Both the position numbers and the translations under genes were made by a program. From a virus: a stretch of DNA of 53,337 nucleotides. The stretch spans positions 1-53,337 of IMG/VR virus record IMGVR_UViG_3300017720_001902. One strand, 5' to 3'. The notes under the pieces were generated by a model, which was given only the letters and a program-made list of their open reading frames with translations, did not search any database and had not been told where the DNA came from. Below are positions 9,032 through 17,150 of this stretch, one piece after another (positions within the stretch are counted from its first letter, which is position 1; every line of letters begins with the position of its first letter).

Positions 9032-9940
9032 TTATTTCATGTTTTTAGTTATACTATCGGGAGCGTTCTGAGACACCCAATTAAATAACTTTGATTTCCA
9101 TACTTTTTCAGGTAATATTCCTTTACCTTCTCTCTTTACTGGTAATGATAAGAATCCTTTTGCAATACCTTCAATATTATTTCCATCAGCATCTTTGTAA
9201 AATACCGTATGTTGTGGATTATTTAATATCACATCAACCCTACCATTTAGTCCATTTGGCATTGCCTTTGTTACAAGACCCCAAACAGTATTTGATGCAC
9301 CTTCATGAGTTTTTAATAGAATATCCTCAGGCACCATTCGTTCTCTTTGTCTATTATTATCAAGTGCGGTTACATAATTAGTAAGAACCCATGTTAAGTG
9401 TACATTTTTAGATTCATATCCAGCTTTTTTTAACATAGGAATTATACTTGTAATATCTGTAACATCCTTTGCCGTAATATCAAACATAATATTAGGAAGT
9501 GTTTCAGGATTATCTTTACCTACTAATAGTTTTTCTAATGAATTATCTTTGATACCTGTTGCTTTTACTAACTGATGTAATGCTCTAACATGGTCAGGTT
9601 TCTTTAATTGTAAGTTTCTTAACTGAAATCCTTGTGATTGAATGTTCCTAATGATTTCTATTTCTTTTGCTGGTATATTTTTACCATACTTTTTCAATAT
9701 AGAATCAATATCTAATTTACCCATTCTATTTAGAATCTGAAGTTGTTTTTTCATTTTATCAACATCACGAACTTTGAATGCGGTATTATCTATAAAATGT
9801 GAACCTGAGAATCCTTTACCACTACCTGCACCACCTGCCAAGAATACAACTTGACCATATGGTTTTCTTTGATTATATACAATTAACTTTTCGTCTAATT
9901 GTTCTTCTGTTAGTATCTCTAAAATAAAGTCTTTAATCAT
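9032..9940 (-). CDS. P-loop ATP-binding protein, zeta-toxin/kinase-like
   Basis: 302 residues. Walker A is in VVFLAGGAGSGKGFSGSHF at about 30-48, following a short helical N-terminus. A pattern of D-x-D near VRDVDKMKK resembles P-loop kinases of the zeta-toxin type, which phosphorylate small molecules or sugars. NRQRERMVP could supply an arginine-rich lid. I cannot assign a substrate. The start overlaps the end of the preceding small gene by eight bases. Confidence 0.65.
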   Translation of the reverse strand: MIKDFILEILTEEQLDEKLIVYNQRKPYGQVVFLAGGAGSGKGFSGSHFIDNTAFKVRDVDKMKKQLQILNRMGKLDIDSILKKYGKNIPAKEIEIIRNIQSQGFQLRNLQLKKPDHVRALHQLVKATGIKDNSLEKLLVGKDNPETLPNIMFDITAKDVTDITSIIPMLKKAGYESKNVHLTWVLTNYVTALDNNRQRERMVPEDILLKTHEGASNTVWGLVTKAMPNGLNGRVDVILNNPQHTVFYKDADGNNIEGIAKGFLSLPVKREGKGILPEKVWKSKLFNWVSQNAPDSITKNMK

Positions 9941-10163
9941 TTTTTCCCCTTAATGGAAATCGTTTACTACGATTATCGTAATTTTCTTTTTGGTATGGAA
10001 ACATACGATTCAATCTATCTTGGCGTTTTTTACACCCACAATCTTCTTTACCTGCGACCTCGGCAATCTTTTCAGCCAACTTGTCTAATTTAGTTGCTGA
10101 TGTGATTTTCTTGATTGTATCACCTACACCTTTTGATTTTTCATTCCACTTCATAAGTTTCAT
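9933..10163 (-). CDS. Small basic protein with CGC motif
   Basis: 76 residues, or 73 from the second ATG at 10154. A Lys-rich helical N-terminal half is followed by EDCGCKKRQDRLNRMFPY. I believe similar small proteins occur in other Bacteroidetes and marine phages but cannot name a function. It overlaps the ClpS-like gene before it and the P-loop gene after it. Confidence 0.6.
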   Translation of the reverse strand: MKLMKWNEKSKGVGDTIKKITSATKLDKLAEKIAEVAGKEDCGCKKRQDRLNRMFPYQKENYDNRSKRFPLRGKND

Positions 10164-10377
10164 CTATCTCTACGCTGAATCCATCTTTACGAAACAACTC
10201 GTATAAGTCTTCAACCATTATTATGTCCCCAGTATAAATATCACACTTTCCATTATTATGTACAATGTTTGCAACTGATTGCCCTTGCGTCATTGGAAAG
10301 GACAAGTATTTTCTCAAAACACTCACAACTTCGTCAAATGTATGAATGTCATCATCTAACAAATATAATTTAGCCAT
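10141..10377 (-). CDS. clpS: ClpS-like adaptor protein
   Basis: 78 residues, matching the folded core of ClpS (cellular ClpS adds an N-terminal extension). LLDDDIHTFDEVV at residues 6-18 aligns with the ClpS pattern NDDxxTFDxV, and IVHNNGKCDIYTG at 38-50 aligns with its VHxxGKC segment, whose His helps bind N-terminal residues. The C-terminal part ends in a FSVEIDE strand. ClpS feeds N-degron substrates to ClpAP. Here the first Asn of NDD is Asp and the N-terminal ClpA-inhibiting extension is nearly absent, so it may redirect or block host ClpAP (inference). No Clp ATPase is seen in the window. Confidence 0.78.
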   Translation of the reverse strand: MAKLYLLDDDIHTFDEVVSVLRKYLSFPMTQGQSVANIVHNNGKCDIYTGDIIMVEDLYELFRKDGFSVEIDETYEVE

Positions 10378-10379
10378 GA

Positions 10380-10559
10380 TTAAAGTTCATATTGAATAAC
10401 TTGTTTAATATCATACTTTTGTTTAAATTTTTCAACATAAATTGGTACTTCTATTTCTGCTCCAATTGATGCTTCAACATTTACATCATCTTCAGTTTTT
10501 ACATAAACTATACACTCTTCCTTAAACAAAGGGTCAAGTTTTTTTATTACTATTTTCAT
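10380..10559 (-). CDS. Small hypothetical protein
   Basis: 59 residues with ATG at 10557-10559 and TAA at 10380-10382, too small for standard length cut-offs. It is Val, Ile, Glu and Lys rich (for example MKIVIKKLDPLFKEE) and beta-strand-like. It fills the gap between the ClpS-like gene and its upstream neighbour, overlapping the latter by 26 bases. Function unknown. Confidence 0.5.
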   Translation of the reverse strand: MKIVIKKLDPLFKEECIVYVKTEDDVNVEASIGAEIEVPIYVEKFKQKYDIKQVIQYEL

Positions 10560-10746
10560 TGGGTCTCTCCAACATCTCTATAAGGTCTTTAATATGTTGA
10601 CATTTCATATAGTCCTCTTCGGCAATATAAAACGACATCATCTTGTCTAACAATCGTTTTTTAGTAGATAAATCGATAAAAGTAGGGTTATACAACATAA
10701 TGTCGTAAACCTCATCCATCGCTTTAACTTCATATTCTTCTGCCAT
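10534..10746 (-). CDS. Small helical protein, UVR-motif-like
   Basis: 70 residues from the ATG at 10746; the frame continues about 20 codons upstream, but that part reads like non-coding sequence. The segment KMMSFYIAEEDYMKCQHIKD resembles a UvrB/UvrC-type UVR helix pair, which mediates protein-protein contact. The match is weak and from memory. Function unknown. Confidence 0.5.
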   Translation of the reverse strand: MAEEYEVKAMDEVYDIMLYNPTFIDLSTKKRLLDKMMSFYIAEEDYMKCQHIKDLIEMLERPNENSNKKT

Positions 10747-10772
10747 AAATATAGTTTGGAAAGTTAATAAAA

Positions 10773-11156
10773 CTAAAATTTGGACATAGCTTCGGAGAAA
10801 ATCCACCCCAAAACACCAATAAGACCACTAAATAGTACCCAAAGTGCCTTAACTACACCACTTTTCCAATCTTGAAGTTTAGATAATTCTAACTTTAATT
10901 CAAGAAGTTCTTCAGGAGTTGTCTCTGAATCTCGTCTAAATGCCGTATTCTTATTGACCCTAACAATTACACCATTTTCAGGATTAAGTAAAGTATACTT
11001 AATATCGGAAAAATCTTCCTTTAGTTCATGTTGAAAGTCTTTCATCTCTTGAAAGTTCTGTTCCATTCTCTTTAGCTCCCCGTTAGGTAACTTTTTTTTC
11101 ATAGTACCTAACTCGGATAGAATGTTTTCTAATAAGTTTTTTTGTGTAGATGCCAT
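10773..11156 (-). CDS. Coiled-coil protein with C-terminal membrane span (XhlA-like)
   Basis: 127 residues. Residues 1-60 are charged and helical; a central NPENGVIVRVNKNT segment follows; a second helix leads to a single hydrophobic span at about 103-122 (ALWVLFSGLIGVLGWIF). Coiled coil plus C-terminal span is the layout of the phage XhlA/haemolysin-like accessory proteins that help holins. Similarity is structural only. It could equally be a tail or membrane-anchoring protein. Confidence 0.6.
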   Translation of the reverse strand: MASTQKNLLENILSELGTMKKKLPNGELKRMEQNFQEMKDFQHELKEDFSDIKYTLLNPENGVIVRVNKNTAFRRDSETTPEELLELKLELSKLQDWKSGVVKALWVLFSGLIGVLGWIFSEAMSKF

Positions 11157-11177
11157 ATTACAAATCCCAAGTTTTGA

Positions 11178-11906
11178 TTATAAATATGGAGTCTTGTACC
11201 AAATCGCAGACTTACTATTTGATTTTTCGTGTTCAGGTCTATCTTTTGTAAAATAGTACAATGCGAATGAGTATCTTGATATATCATCTGGACAAACTAA
11301 TGGTGTTGGGTGTCCATGGATTGAGTCATCTGTTGTGTTAAATATCACCGCTCTATTGAATGTTGGGAGTATAGATTTTACTTTAACCAATCCCTCTTTT
11401 TCACATAAATCTAAGTGACCATTATAATTCCAGTTTGGAGTAAGATATAGTAGTAAGTTAATTCTTCGCCACATATCTTGAGTTGGGTGTTTGTTGTAAT
11501 CTGAATGTAGTTCTAATCTACCACCATTTTTAATTCTATGAATACCACCACCCTCATAGTCTACATCTGCGATTAATCCATCTATACCTGTTAACTTTTC
11601 TAAGAACATTAAAAATTGTCTTGAGTTAAAGTATTCAAGACACTTCCACACTGCGGGCATATCCGTTTCTAATCGATTCTTAGACTCTGTATCATACGGA
11701 GTCCAAAACTTACTTACTTGTGAGTTTCTTTCGTCTTCAGGGTACCCCATCATATCATCCCACTGCCAATCTGTATGATTTGACATTTCATTGTAACATT
11801 GAAGTGCCATATCAGTTGGTAAGAAATCGTCAAATATAATATGTGGAAATGGATTTGCTAATGAATAATTTGATTTACATCCATCAGCTAATGATGTGTT
11901 TATCAT
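11178..11906 (-). CDS. 2OG-Fe(II) oxygenase (prolyl 4-hydroxylase-like)
   Basis: 242 residues. LELHSDYNKHP (about 131-141) supplies HxD, RRINLLLYLTPNWN and GHLDL follow as in the double-stranded beta-helix fold, NRAVIFNTTDDSIHGHP carries the distal His, and SRYSFALYYFT supplies the Arg that binds 2-oxoglutarate. Together these make a complete active site. Substrate unknown; candidates are a sugar lipid, peptide or nucleotide. It forms an ATGA overlap with the HAD gene upstream, so the two are coupled. Confidence 0.87.
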   Translation of the reverse strand: MINTSLADGCKSNYSLANPFPHIIFDDFLPTDMALQCYNEMSNHTDWQWDDMMGYPEDERNSQVSKFWTPYDTESKNRLETDMPAVWKCLEYFNSRQFLMFLEKLTGIDGLIADVDYEGGGIHRIKNGGRLELHSDYNKHPTQDMWRRINLLLYLTPNWNYNGHLDLCEKEGLVKVKSILPTFNRAVIFNTTDDSIHGHPTPLVCPDDISRYSFALYYFTKDRPEHEKSNSKSAIWYKTPYL

Positions 11907-12472
11907 AACATAGTTTTAAATTGGTCTTCTATATATTCTTCTATGACCTCTTTCTTTTGGTCTGAAGATAAATGTTCTACTGCAAGTACTGATTTGATTC
12001 TAACATCAGGATACTTTCTTTGAAGTCTTTGTACTGCCTTTACATTCTTAAGTGAGTCATCCATGAATGCGATATCAGTATATCCTTTTTCTATGTGTTT
12101 TTCAATCCAATCTGCCTTGTCTTTAGGATTATTACTCCCCAATGTTACAGGATACACATTCATTCCATATGTATCTTTGAAAAACTTTCTGATTGGGAAT
12201 CCTAACTTTCTTGCAGTTAATATTGTTACCTTTTTGTTTGGATTCGATAACATTTGTTGTAATAATTTGAAGTTCTTTCTAATCACTTTAGGATTATTCA
12301 ACATACTATTGAAATCTCTAAAATCAAATGTATCACCACTCTTTTCGTTATATTTTGCGTATTCGGCAGGACTCAATGTAGTTTCTGTACCATCTTTATG
12401 TGTAACATAAATGTATGCGGTACTCTTTGCGAGTGTGTCGTCAAAGTCAAAAACTCTTAAAATTCTTCCCAT
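11903..12472 (-). CDS. HAD-superfamily hydrolase-like protein
   Basis: 189 residues. Motif I is RVFDFDDTLAKS near the N-terminus, motif II VTILTARK near 83-90, and the acidic motif IV is IAFMDDSLKNV near 134-144, with a Lys before it. The long insert between motifs I and II forms a small cap. Phage HAD proteins of this type are common and unassigned. It is the first gene after the promoter at 12489-12520. Confidence 0.82.
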   Translation of the reverse strand: MGRILRVFDFDDTLAKSTAYIYVTHKDGTETTLSPAEYAKYNEKSGDTFDFRDFNSMLNNPKVIRKNFKLLQQMLSNPNKKVTILTARKLGFPIRKFFKDTYGMNVYPVTLGSNNPKDKADWIEKHIEKGYTDIAFMDDSLKNVKAVQRLQRKYPDVRIKSVLAVEHLSSDQKKEVIEEYIEDQFKTML

Positions 12473-12488
12473 AATTTTACCTTTTACA

Positions 12489-12520
12489 CCAATATACGAA
12501 AAATATACGACTTATCCAAG
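12489..12520 (-). promoter_or_regulatory. Bacteroidetes-type promoter
   Basis: CTTGG (12516-12520), 19 bases, TATATTGG (12489-12496) on the minus strand. It carries the TCG directly before TATATT found at most sites here. The -33 box lies at the very end of the upstream coding region. A second TCGTATATT string lies within the spacer, 13 bases upstream. It should drive the HAD-oxygenase-ClpS block. Confidence 0.68.
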
Positions 12521-12838
12521 TTTTTTAGCGATAAAATTCATGTCCACTTGAATTGCGTATCCAGCACCTTCATAATTATCAAATGGTACAAACTTTAAAG
12601 GTCTTAGTTTTTTCATAGCAAATATTGCTAATTGTTTACAGATATCTCTCTTTGATGTATCACCGAGTTTATCTATCTTATCTAAGTCCTTAGATGTCTT
12701 GGCCATAAAGACAATAGTATTAGCACCACTTACAGGCGTCATTACCTTAAATTCAGGATATTCACTTGGTAAATCTGAATTTTTATCAGTAGATGTTAAT
12801 ACTACTTTACCTTCGTCTAATAAATCTTTTAATTTCAT
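12512..12838 (-). CDS. Hypothetical protein
   Basis: 108 residues starting MKLKDLLDEGK, with no family recognised. Mixed alpha/beta composition, basic overall (KKLRPLKF). The start has the AATTATG context. It follows the small lipoprotein gene by nine bases and ends just before the promoter at 12489. Confidence 0.55.
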   Translation of the reverse strand: MKLKDLLDEGKVVLTSTDKNSDLPSEYPEFKVMTPVSGANTIVFMAKTSKDLDKIDKLGDTSKRDICKQLAIFAMKKLRPLKFVPFDNYEGAGYAIQVDMNFIAKKLG

Positions 12839-12847
12839 AATTTCCGT

Positions 12848-13036
12848 TTATTTTGTTGCAAGTATTTGAATTGCGTATATAATCAATGCAGATACCAATA
12901 ATTTCATTACTGGGTCTTTACTTGTAACTTTTTCTACTGCAGTTTCTTGACAACAATTATCTGATACAGGTTTTGTACTACCACACCCAACTAATAATAT
13001 TGAACTTAAAGCTATTCCTATCATCTTCTTTTTCAT
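12848..13036 (-). CDS. Small lipoprotein with C-terminal membrane segment
   Basis: 62 residues. MKKKMIGIALSSILLVGCGS is a lipoprotein signal peptide with lipobox LVGC, so Cys18 would be lipidated. Two further Cys follow (NCC), and a second hydrophobic stretch at about 44-60 ends the protein. A spanin-like lysis subunit is possible because of size and position, but spanins are normally Pro-rich and this one is not. Probably membrane-anchored. Confidence 0.65.
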   Translation of the reverse strand: MKKKMIGIALSSILLVGCGSTKPVSDNCCQETAVEKVTSKDPVMKLLVSALIIYAIQILATK

Positions 13037-13044
13037 TTGTATCC

Positions 13045-13821
13045 CTATTTTATTCTAAATGGTATATCGTGCTCTTTCCAAAACTTATTAAGTGTAGTTT
13101 TTAAATCCTTAACTAACTTTACTGACTTCTTTTTATTCTCAGGTGTATTTGTATCTAATCTTCCTTGTGGAATAATTCCGCTGATATAGTTAGTTACAGG
13201 AAATACACCTACTTCATTAATTTCAGTTTCTTCTAATGGTCTATCATCAACTTCATCTGCAATACATCTACCATCCATTGTTACATTTCCAGAACATGGA
13301 TTCCCAAGGTTATCATAAAAGATTTCTTGGAGTTTAGTAATTTTATTGGTTTTTTTCCAATTGTCTCTATCAAAAACTAAATTGTCTTTGACCATCATAA
13401 CCATTAATGCTCTACCAAACTTCTTAGTATCTGTAATTCGTGTAAACGATGGTGCGTTCTTTTTTGCCCAATTGTACCATAATCCTGATAATATCTTGAA
13501 CATTTTACTTGAATCACCATTTGCTTTTAAAAGTTCTTTTTTGAATAACCCTCGTTTTCTATATGCATACTTCTTAAAATCCATATAGGTAAACTCATTT
13601 GGAGTATCCATAGGGAATGGTACACCTTCTTGTAAATCTACTTGAACCATCTCGTCAACTACCATTCTATATTTAAGTAATGGTCTTCCGTTGATAGTGA
13701 TGTCTCCCTTTTCATTTTTACCAATAGATTTTACTACGATTCGTTTGTTTTTAAACTTACCGCCTAATACTGTATCACCTACTTTAATTGGTATTACTAT
13801 ATTTTCAAAAAGTGAACTCAT
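13045..13821 (-). CDS. Conserved-looking phage protein of unknown function
   Basis: 258 residues. The first 50 contain a strand-rich segment (IPIKVGDTVLGGKFKNKRI, then KSIGKNEKGD and NGRPLLKYRM) of a type I associate with small myovirus proteins. The middle is Lys and aromatic rich. No catalytic motif visible. It overlaps the PAP2 gene before it by an ATGA. Confidence 0.55.
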   Translation of the reverse strand: MSSLFENIVIPIKVGDTVLGGKFKNKRIVVKSIGKNEKGDITINGRPLLKYRMVVDEMVQVDLQEGVPFPMDTPNEFTYMDFKKYAYRKRGLFKKELLKANGDSSKMFKILSGLWYNWAKKNAPSFTRITDTKKFGRALMVMMVKDNLVFDRDNWKKTNKITKLQEIFYDNLGNPCSGNVTMDGRCIADEVDDRPLEETEINEVGVFPVTNYISGIIPQGRLDTNTPENKKKSVKLVKDLKTTLNKFWKEHDIPFRIK

Positions 13822-14465
13822 ATTCTATTTGTTTTTTTTAAATAATTAAACATTTCATAACCCAATTTCATTCCAAACTTCGAATCACTTGGATAATGCG
13901 CTCTTGCTACATTTCTACTTTTAGATATGTCTCTACCCAAACTCATCAAATTAAATTGATGTTGAGGGTACATATCTGATAGTAGTTTCCCTATAAGTAT
14001 TCCTTGTGTTGAATGCCCACTTGGATACGATGGTGTCTTCATAGAGTCCATCATAGATTCTTTTCCAATATTTACATTTACTAATGGATGGTCAACTACT
14101 TGATATGGTCTTGGTCTATTATAATGATATTTAAGCTTCATAATAATAATAGAACTATCATCTAATAGTTTTTCCACCAAAGCTTCTGGAAAATCTAATC
14201 CTACTGTTTTTAAATACTTTTTAAATACTTTATCCACATCATCCATTTCTTTTACAAATTCAGGATTCTGTGGTAATTTTGCTAATTCTTCTAATTCTAT
14301 TCGAGTGTTTGATGACGCATTACAATGAGGTGGATTTCCCATATAGTTTTTAGTTGGAAAATCTTGGAGTAAGGATGGGGTTCTTTTCATTTTATCCAGA
14401 TGTTTTGGTTTTATCTCATCTGTATAACCCATTTGTTTTAAACTGAGTATATCTGATAGTTTCAT
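13818..14465 (-). CDS. PAP2-family acid phosphatase
   Basis: 215 residues. All three PAP2 motifs are present: KLKYHYNRPRP (K-x6-RP), PSYPSGHST (PSGH), and SRNVARAHYPSD (SR-x5-H-x3-D). This family removes phosphate from lipid phosphates, polyprenyl pyrophosphates or soluble phosphomonoesters. No signal peptide and no run of membrane spans is obvious, so it is the soluble class A-like form. It might recycle lipid carrier phosphates for the glycan genes (inference). Confidence 0.9.
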   Translation of the reverse strand: MKLSDILSLKQMGYTDEIKPKHLDKMKRTPSLLQDFPTKNYMGNPPHCNASSNTRIELEELAKLPQNPEFVKEMDDVDKVFKKYLKTVGLDFPEALVEKLLDDSSIIIMKLKYHYNRPRPYQVVDHPLVNVNIGKESMMDSMKTPSYPSGHSTQGILIGKLLSDMYPQHQFNLMSLGRDISKSRNVARAHYPSDSKFGMKLGYEMFNYLKKTNRI

Positions 14466-14596
14466 TTTCCTTGTCCGCGGTATTTCTTTTTATAATGCTT
14501 ACTCCCCTTACTTCTTGAATTCTTGGTCTTGGAATGTACTCCAGGTCTCTTCTTACGATGACTTGTTGTATAATTACTAACTAATGCTCGTGCCAT
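14462..14596 (-). CDS. Very basic 44-residue protein
   Basis: ATG at 14594-14596 and TGA at 14462-14464; the stop and the next start share ATGA. About a third of the residues are Lys or Arg (for example HRKKRPGVHSKTKNSR). I have an impression of similar tiny Lys/Arg-rich proteins in other marine myoviruses. It could bind nucleic acid. The clean ATGA coupling supports a real gene. Confidence 0.65.
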   Translation of the reverse strand: MARALVSNYTTSHRKKRPGVHSKTKNSRSKGSKHYKKKYRGQGK

Positions 14597-14608
14597 TTTA
14601 TAACCCTA

Positions 14609-15016
14609 TTAAAACTGAGATGACTTTTTAAGTTCATCAATAGTTTCTTGTAACTCATCTAAATCAACAGGACATACTAAATCCAATCCTGCTTTGAATG
14701 TCGATTCTTTTATACCATCTTTAAAAATAAAGATAGTTGGCGCCATTCTTACTCTATAATCTTTTTTTGCGTTTGGTGCTTTTGCAATATCAACTCTGTA
14801 ATAATGAGTGATACCTTTAACTTTATCCCAATCTTGGAATGCGTTTGCTTCGTTAAACTTTGCCCAAAACTCGACAACTATTATTGAGGTCTCATCATCA
14901 CCAAATGCTGATTTTTCGTGTATTGCTTCATCGAACTTTGCATCATCTATATAATCTTGACCGAAAACACTACTATAACCTAATAATAATATTGTCAAAA
15001 ACAAATATTTTTTCAT
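14609..15016 (-). CDS. Exported thioredoxin-fold protein without CxxC
   Basis: 135 residues. MKKYLFLTILLLGYSSVFGQ is a signal peptide with a likely cut after VFG, the Bacteroidetes style with Gln at +1. The mature part has thioredoxin features: VVEFWAKFNEANAF where a thioredoxin has VVDFWAxWCGPC, YRVDIAK, then MAPTIFIFKDG with the cis-Pro. The CxxC is absent (Phe-Asn-Glu-Ala in its place); one Cys lies late. It is thus probably a periplasmic binding or scaffolding protein, not a reductase. Confidence 0.72.
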   Translation of the reverse strand: MKKYLFLTILLLGYSSVFGQDYIDDAKFDEAIHEKSAFGDDETSIIVVEFWAKFNEANAFQDWDKVKGITHYYRVDIAKAPNAKKDYRVRMAPTIFIFKDGIKESTFKAGLDLVCPVDLDELQETIDELKKSSQF

Positions 15017-15031
15017 AATTACCTATTTTTA

Positions 15032-15592
15032 TTAATCTATTAAATAGCCATAAGGTGTATCGTCAACATCCAAACCTATTGGAAAGTTTTCTAACCTCAT
15101 AGAAACAGTCATATTAGCTTGTATGTAAGGGTTGTAAAACTCCCCCTCAGCGGTTAAACATATTAAACCACTATGTTGACCACCTAATTGTCCTGCGTCT
15201 TGAACTATTACCTCATTCCAAACAACATACTCTTGGTCACCTGGTATTTCAACACCTGCGAATTTATCATCAGGGTTTAACCAAGTGTAAGTACCAATAT
15301 CTAATAACTCACCATCATCAATTGCATCTGAATCTAAACAATATAATGCAAAGTGTTGTCTGTCTAATCTAATTTCCCCATCATCTACTTGTAGGTAAAG
15401 GATAAATATCTTTCTTAATTTACCATCTACCCATTTTGAACCACCATATGATTTTACTTGAGCGTATCTCTCATAAGGGTCAAATGAATCACCATCTAAA
15501 CTAATTTCAAAAACAGGAACTAAAGGTTCAACCTCTTCCTTTTCACATCCTAAAATTAAAAATAAACTTAAAAATAATAATATCTTTTTCAT
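15032..15592 (-). CDS. Lipoprotein of unknown function
   Basis: 186 residues from the ATG at 15592; the frame extends 17 codons upstream without a signal-like sequence. MKKILLFLSLFLILGCEKEE gives a lipobox LILGC followed by acidic residues, which may favour surface export in Bacteroidetes. The mature part is beta-strand and Asp/Gly rich with no named domain. A phage lipoprotein placed in the host envelope could affect receptor access or superinfection; this is inference. Confidence 0.7.
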   Translation of the reverse strand: MKKILLFLSLFLILGCEKEEVEPLVPVFEISLDGDSFDPYERYAQVKSYGGSKWVDGKLRKIFILYLQVDDGEIRLDRQHFALYCLDSDAIDDGELLDIGTYTWLNPDDKFAGVEIPGDQEYVVWNEVIVQDAGQLGGQHSGLICLTAEGEFYNPYIQANMTVSMRLENFPIGLDVDDTPYGYLID

Positions 15593-15596
15593 AATC

Positions 15597-15881
15597 TTAT
15601 CTACCTTTTTGTATCTCGTACAATCTTTCGTCAATTTTATCAAGTTGGTCTCTTATCGCATCCACATCGTCTTGAGTGTCCATGATTGTCTGGCGAATTA
15701 ATTCGTCCTTTAAATCATACTCAATTCGGTCTATCTCAGGTAAAGGTAATTCCTTTGCTTCCTGAATATCCCCTTGTAATGTGAACCACATTCCTATTAC
15801 TGTTGCGAGTGTGAATACTACTACACCGATTGTCTTTAAATCAAGTGTGATTTTCGTTTCTTCTGATACCTGCTTTGCCAT
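15597..15881 (-). CDS. Membrane-anchored coiled-coil protein
   Basis: 94 residues. One hydrophobic span at about 17-37 (VVVFTLATVIGMWFTL) is followed by an acidic coiled-coil-like region to the end. This single-span layout suits an inner-membrane anchored spanin or holin-accessory protein; its lipoprotein neighbour could be an outer partner. No family named with confidence. Confidence 0.6.
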   Translation of the reverse strand: MAKQVSEETKITLDLKTIGVVVFTLATVIGMWFTLQGDIQEAKELPLPEIDRIEYDLKDELIRQTIMDTQDDVDAIRDQLDKIDERLYEIQKGR

Positions 15882-15895
15882 GACTCCCTTTTGTC

Positions 15896-17131
15896 TTATC
15901 TAAATGTGTAATTAAAACCGAATGTACTATTAAAGAATTCACTAGCCCACATCTTAGTATATTCACCTTCGACAAATATACCGAAACTTTTGCTCAACTT
16001 CCAACCAATGCTTCCGCCGAACTGATAGTCATCCCATTGTTCAAATTCAGAATCTTGTCTCAATCCACCTTTACCCCAGTTGTTCCTGTTACCATAGTTG
16101 AAATCACCATCACCCATTACATATGAGTGGTAAGGTAATAACCAATTTGCGTATGCATGAGCCCAAAACTTTGGAGTGTAGTGATAGAAATCAACTCCAA
16201 CGATTGGTGATACTAAACCAAATTCTCCGATTCCATCCCATATTTCATTGTTGTAATCGTTAATAAGGTCTCTAAATACACCATCTCTAAATTCTAAATC
16301 CGAATCTGCTACTCTGTTACCATCTGGGTCTAACCAAAAATAATCAAAGCTACTTTGGTCATTACCATCTTGGTCTGTCCATGTAGACTCATACCATTGG
16401 TCTGTATATCCTCTGTCATACCCTAAAGTATACCAATAGTTTGCAATAGTACCATCTGGATTAGTTTCATTCACCCAAATTTCAAACGGGTTATATCCAT
16501 ATGCTCTCTGATGAGTTCTGAAGATTGCACCTGCTGATAATGAGAATTTCTTACCGATTGGTAATCTTGCTCTTACTTCTGCTGATTTGTATTCAAAATC
16601 AAATGCACCTTGTTTTCTACTTTCGATTTTTGCTATATGATATTTACCTGTATGTCTAAGGAAGTATCTACTATTTGTCCATACTTCACCTCTTTGGCGT
16701 TCTTTTTCCCAATGAAATAAGTATTCGAATCCTTTTACTGCCGAAGTTGGCGCGGATAATGCAATTTGTCTTTCTCTATCTGCATTACCTGTCCAAAAGT
16801 TACCTGGCTTTCTTTCGTAATCAAATCTTGCAAGTTTTCTGATACCTACTCCGATTCTGTAATCAAATGGATTATACTCAGTAACTTCTACGATTTGTGG
16901 AATATCGAATATGTTTCCACTTTGGTTTGTTCTTACAAAATACTCTCTACGAGATGGTTCGTATGAATTACGAATGTCACCTGCTGCGTAAACAGTACCA
17001 TATTTTAAGAAATCTTGGTAAAATTCCTTAATAATATTTGTTTTTTTCTTTTCTTTCTTCTCTTCTTGTGCATTTACACTCATTGGTGCAAACATTAAGA
17101 AAATCATGAATAATGATAATAAATTTTTCAT
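15896..17131 (-). CDS. Exported protein, probable outer-membrane beta-barrel
   Basis: 411 residues from the ATG at 17131. MKNLLSLFMIFLMFAPMSVNAQ is a signal peptide ending in NAQ. A short Lys/Glu linker follows, then many alternating hydrophobic/polar strands rich in Tyr, Trp and Gly, and the protein ends FNSTFGFNYTFR; alternating aromatics near the C-terminus are usual for BAM-inserted barrels. I find no tail-fibre signature. A phage-coded outer-membrane protein is unusual and could change host receptors or export. Confidence 0.75.
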   Translation of the reverse strand: MKNLLSLFMIFLMFAPMSVNAQEEKKEKKKTNIIKEFYQDFLKYGTVYAAGDIRNSYEPSRREYFVRTNQSGNIFDIPQIVEVTEYNPFDYRIGVGIRKLARFDYERKPGNFWTGNADRERQIALSAPTSAVKGFEYLFHWEKERQRGEVWTNSRYFLRHTGKYHIAKIESRKQGAFDFEYKSAEVRARLPIGKKFSLSAGAIFRTHQRAYGYNPFEIWVNETNPDGTIANYWYTLGYDRGYTDQWYESTWTDQDGNDQSSFDYFWLDPDGNRVADSDLEFRDGVFRDLINDYNNEIWDGIGEFGLVSPIVGVDFYHYTPKFWAHAYANWLLPYHSYVMGDGDFNYGNRNNWGKGGLRQDSEFEQWDDYQFGGSIGWKLSKSFGIFVEGEYTKMWASEFFNSTFGFNYTFR

Positions 17132-17150
17132 TGTGGTATGTTTCCCCTCT

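Noticed and set aside
10747-10806. N-terminal extension of the UVR-like small protein (20 codons)
   Set aside because: Hydrophobic, does not fit the rest, and overlaps the preceding membrane-protein gene; ATG at 10746 is simpler.
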